Origin: Sphingobacterium sp. UBA6711
GTDB lineage: Bacteria > Bacteroidota > Bacteroidia > Sphingobacteriales > Sphingobacteriaceae
Direction of reading: 5' to 3'
Length of the DNA: 24,103 nucleotides
NCBI GenBank assembly: GCA_002454415.1
Contig: DKIT01000067.1
Location: 1,340-25,442 of the forward strand
Position 1 is the first letter of the stretch, and every line of letters begins with the position of its first letter. The notes below the pieces were generated by a model. That model did no database searches and had not been told where the DNA came from. It saw only the letters and a program-made list of their open reading frames with translations. The translations under genes and the position numbers were made by a program. Shown here in pieces: positions 22,901-24,103 of the stretch.

Positions 22901-24103
22901 ACGTCCCATATTAATGACTTCTTTTGCATTTATTGCGGGTTTGATTCCGTTGATGATGGCAAGTGGGGCGGGAGCATTAGGTAATCGCAGTATTGGTACC
23001 GCTGCGGTCGGTGGGATGCTTATCGGAACGATACTCGGGGTTATTGTTATCCCTGGTTTAGTGATCTTATTTTCAAAAAAAGATAAAAAGAAACAAGTTG
23101 TCAAACAGGCATCTTTAGTAATCGCCGCACTTATTCTATTTGGTAGTTGCTCGGTTCCCAAAAAAGCGCTTCAACCTGAGAAAGTGACCGTGCCTACTTC
23201 TTTTTCCGAACGTATTTCGCTGGACAGTTTAAATGTTGGAACTCGGTCTTGGAAGGAAATTTTTAGGGATCCGAAGTTGGTCGCATTGATTGACTCCGCT
23301 TTGCAGAATAATTTGGATATCCGGCAATCAATTTTGCGATTGGAGTCCGCGCAAGCATATTTCAAGCAGCGTAAAGCCGCTTTAGGTCCTACAGTGGAGG
23401 CCGCTGTCGAGGGCGGGATACGGAAATATGGACATTATACAGAATCAGGGATTGGTAATTACGATTCTAATTTTTCAGACAACCTGAAGAACGATGAAAA
23501 ATTGCCCGAACCATTTATCCCAGACTATTTTATCGGACTTCGTTCATCTTGGGAGATTGATCTTTGGGGAAAGCTGAAGAGCCAAAAGCAAGCTGCTTAT
23601 TTTAGTTTTTTAGCAGAGCAGGAGGGAAAGCGTTTATTGGAAACTGAATTGGTGTCCAATATTGCAACCGCTTATTATGAGTTAACAGCGCTAGATCAAA
23701 AAATTAAAGTTTACAATCGCAATATCGAATTGCATAAAAATGCGCTTGAAGTTGTCGAAATAAAGAAAGGTGCAGGCTATGCGACGGAGCTTTCTGTTCA
23801 ACAATTTAAAGCACTACTTGCTAATTCTAAAGCTTCGAAAGAGCGATTGATTCAAGAAATAGCACTTTGGGAGCATCATATTAATGGTTTGTTGGGCAGG
23901 TTTTATCAACCCATTGTCAGAAGTACGTATATTGAAAATACCGATTTATATCACGCGATGAGTTTTGGTACACCTGACGACTTGGTGAACCAACGTCCCG
24001 ATATCAAGGCTGCGTATTTGAAAGTAATATCGTCCTCAAATAATCAGGAAGCGTCACGTTTGGCTTTTTTGCCTTCTGTAGCCATAAGTCCTTTTGTTGG
24101 ATT
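19989..24103 (+). CDS. RND (HAE-1) permease fused in frame to TolC-like outer-membrane factor; C-terminus cut by window edge
   Basis: The frame is open for 1371 codons to the right edge. Residues 1-1035 are a full AcrB-like permease: MFETFIKRPVLSLVI at TM1, periplasmic pore loops, a TM4 motif at about 405-416 (VVDNGIVVVE, Asp409/Asn410), TM10 GKNAILIVEYA with Lys940, and RPILMTSFAF in TM11. The second acidic residue of the AcrB proton relay (Asp408) is Asn here. After the last membrane helix comes a basic stretch (KKDKKKQVVKQ), then ASLVIAALILFGSC, a lipobox ending at Cys1054. The remainder is an OprM/CusC-type outer-membrane factor (SWEIDLWGKLKSQKQA, NQRPDIKAAY). No stop or ATG separates the two parts, so they are one ORF. 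The internal segment reads as a lipoprotein signal peptide, suggesting signal peptidase II cleaves the product into pump and channel. About 100-150 residues are probably missing at the end. Confidence 0.92.
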   Translation, partial: MFETFIKRPVLSLVISVFITLLGLLALFTLPITQFPDIVPPSVVVNANYTGANAEVSTNAVAIPLEKAINGVAGMTYMNSVSTNNGSTVIQIFFEVGTDPDIAAVNVQNRVTTVLDELPEEVIKAGVTTEKEVNSMLMYLNVFTDDETADERFIYNFADINILKELKRIEGVGLAQIMGMRDYAMRVWVKPDRMAAYNISTEDVVAALRKQNVEAAPGQTGISSDKMRNMQQYVLRYPGKFTEIDEYANIPIRANSNGSIIRIKDVADVEFGSLDYEMVSKTDGRPSASIMLKQLPGSNAQEVIQRVKDRMAELKQTSFPAGMTYTMGYDVSRFLDASISSVIKTLLEAFLLVFIVVFIFLQDFRATVIPILAVPVCLIGALFFMQMLGFSINLLTLFALVLAIGIVVDNGIVVVEAVYAKMEEEHLQPMEATLEAMKEVGGAVVAITLVMSAVFVPVAFLSGPVGIFYRQFSLTLAAAIVISGINALTLTPALCALFLKSPHDRKPSNSWLDRFFRQFNRIYDKTAFGYKGILAKTSARRGLTLLLLGGFFIATWGSSAILPSGFIPTEDQGMIYVSVTTPPGATVDRTERVLDKIDSVSRKLDIVETVSTLSGYSIVTEVSGASYGMGMINLKPWKERDQTVDDVIKELRDKTKDFADAQIDFFPPPTVPGFGNSSGFELRLLDRSGNEDLNKTAEVLQKFMDDMEKSDVLQDISSSFDVNFPQYMLKVDYDMAAKKGISVENAMSTLQTLMGSLYATNFIRYGQMYKVMVQAGPEYRQRPEDVLRLYVKNETGEMVPYNAFISMERIYGPEQITRYNMFSSAMVTGQSSPGFSSGQAIEEVEKIASSLPQGYSIEWSGMTREQKISGNQALYIFALCLLFVYLLLCAQYESFLLPLPVLLCLPAGIFGAFIFLKVFGLENNIYAQVALVMLIGLLGKNAILIVEYANLKYKQGMDIVTASIEGAVARLRPILMTSFAFIAGLIPLMMASGAGALGNRSIGTAAVGGMLIGTILGVIVIPGLVILFSKKDKKKQVVKQASLVIAALILFGSCSVPKKALQPEKVTVPTSFSERISLDSLNVGTRSWKEIFRDPKLVALIDSALQNNLDIRQSILRLESAQAYFKQRKAALGPTVEAAVEGGIRKYGHYTESGIGNYDSNFSDNLKNDEKLPEPFIPDYFIGLRSSWEIDLWGKLKSQKQAAYFSFLAEQEGKRLLETELVSNIATAYYELTALDQKIKVYNRNIELHKNALEVVEIKKGAGYATELSVQQFKALLANSKASKERLIQEIALWEHHINGLLGRFYQPIVRSTYIENTDLYHAMSFGTPDDLVNQRPDIKAAYLKVISSSNNQEASRLAFLPSVAISPFVG

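Overview
The window looks like chromosomal DNA of a Bacteroidota species, most likely of the Sphingobacterium/Pedobacter group (inference). The evidence is a SusC/SusD pair, AT-rich DNA, few Shine-Dalgarno sites, TAnnTTTG-like -7 boxes, and signal peptides that leave Gln as the first mature residue. It holds two unrelated modules: a polysaccharide/glycoprotein utilisation locus (about 1-18260) and a tripartite RND efflux system (about 18300 to the right edge).

Layout. 1-877 (minus): N-terminal part of a secreted formylglycine-dependent sulfatase, cut by the left edge. 878-1200: divergent regulatory region. 1201-4351: a regulatory operon with a LacI-family repressor, a two-transmembrane histidine kinase and an OmpR-type response regulator. 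4449-10046: a surface lipoprotein with a discoidin-like domain, SusC and SusD. 10178-15561: a GH92 alpha-mannosidase, a basic-secretory-protein (BSP) family metallopeptidase and a second, divergent GH92. 15817-18153: a third GH92, close to the first. 18322-18684: a small unrecognised membrane protein. 18869-19975: a lipoprotein periplasmic adaptor. 19989 to the right edge: an RND permease fused in frame to a TolC-like outer-membrane factor.

How the parts fit together. Each of the three catabolic transcription units starts with a near-identical 16-bp dyad, ACTAAT(A/T)CGTTTTAG(T/C), 20-40 nt before the first start codon and next to a -7-like box. Each of the three units also ends in a hairpin: 10053-10075, 15578-15612 and 18222-18262. 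The dyad has the central CG typical of LacI-family operators, so the repressor at 1201-2187 is the natural candidate to control all three. The first unit also has two GTTAACAA direct repeats 11 bp apart, centred about 43 bp before the inferred start. That is the geometry of OmpR/PhoB-family sites, and the response-regulator gene ends just upstream. I infer two inputs: induction of all three units through LacI, and an extra two-component input on the uptake genes. The enzymes suggest import of mannose-rich glycans or glycopeptides by SusCD, then periplasmic trimming by three GH92 mannosidases, with a peptidase and possibly a sulfatase dealing with peptide and sulfate. No endo-acting glycanase is visible; one may lie to the left of the window.

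The most unusual single gene is the efflux pump fusion. The permease reads straight into an outer-membrane-factor lipoprotein through a basic stretch, a hydrophobic stretch and a lipobox (Cys1054). This looks like an internal lipoprotein signal peptide and suggests a polyprotein split by signal peptidase II.
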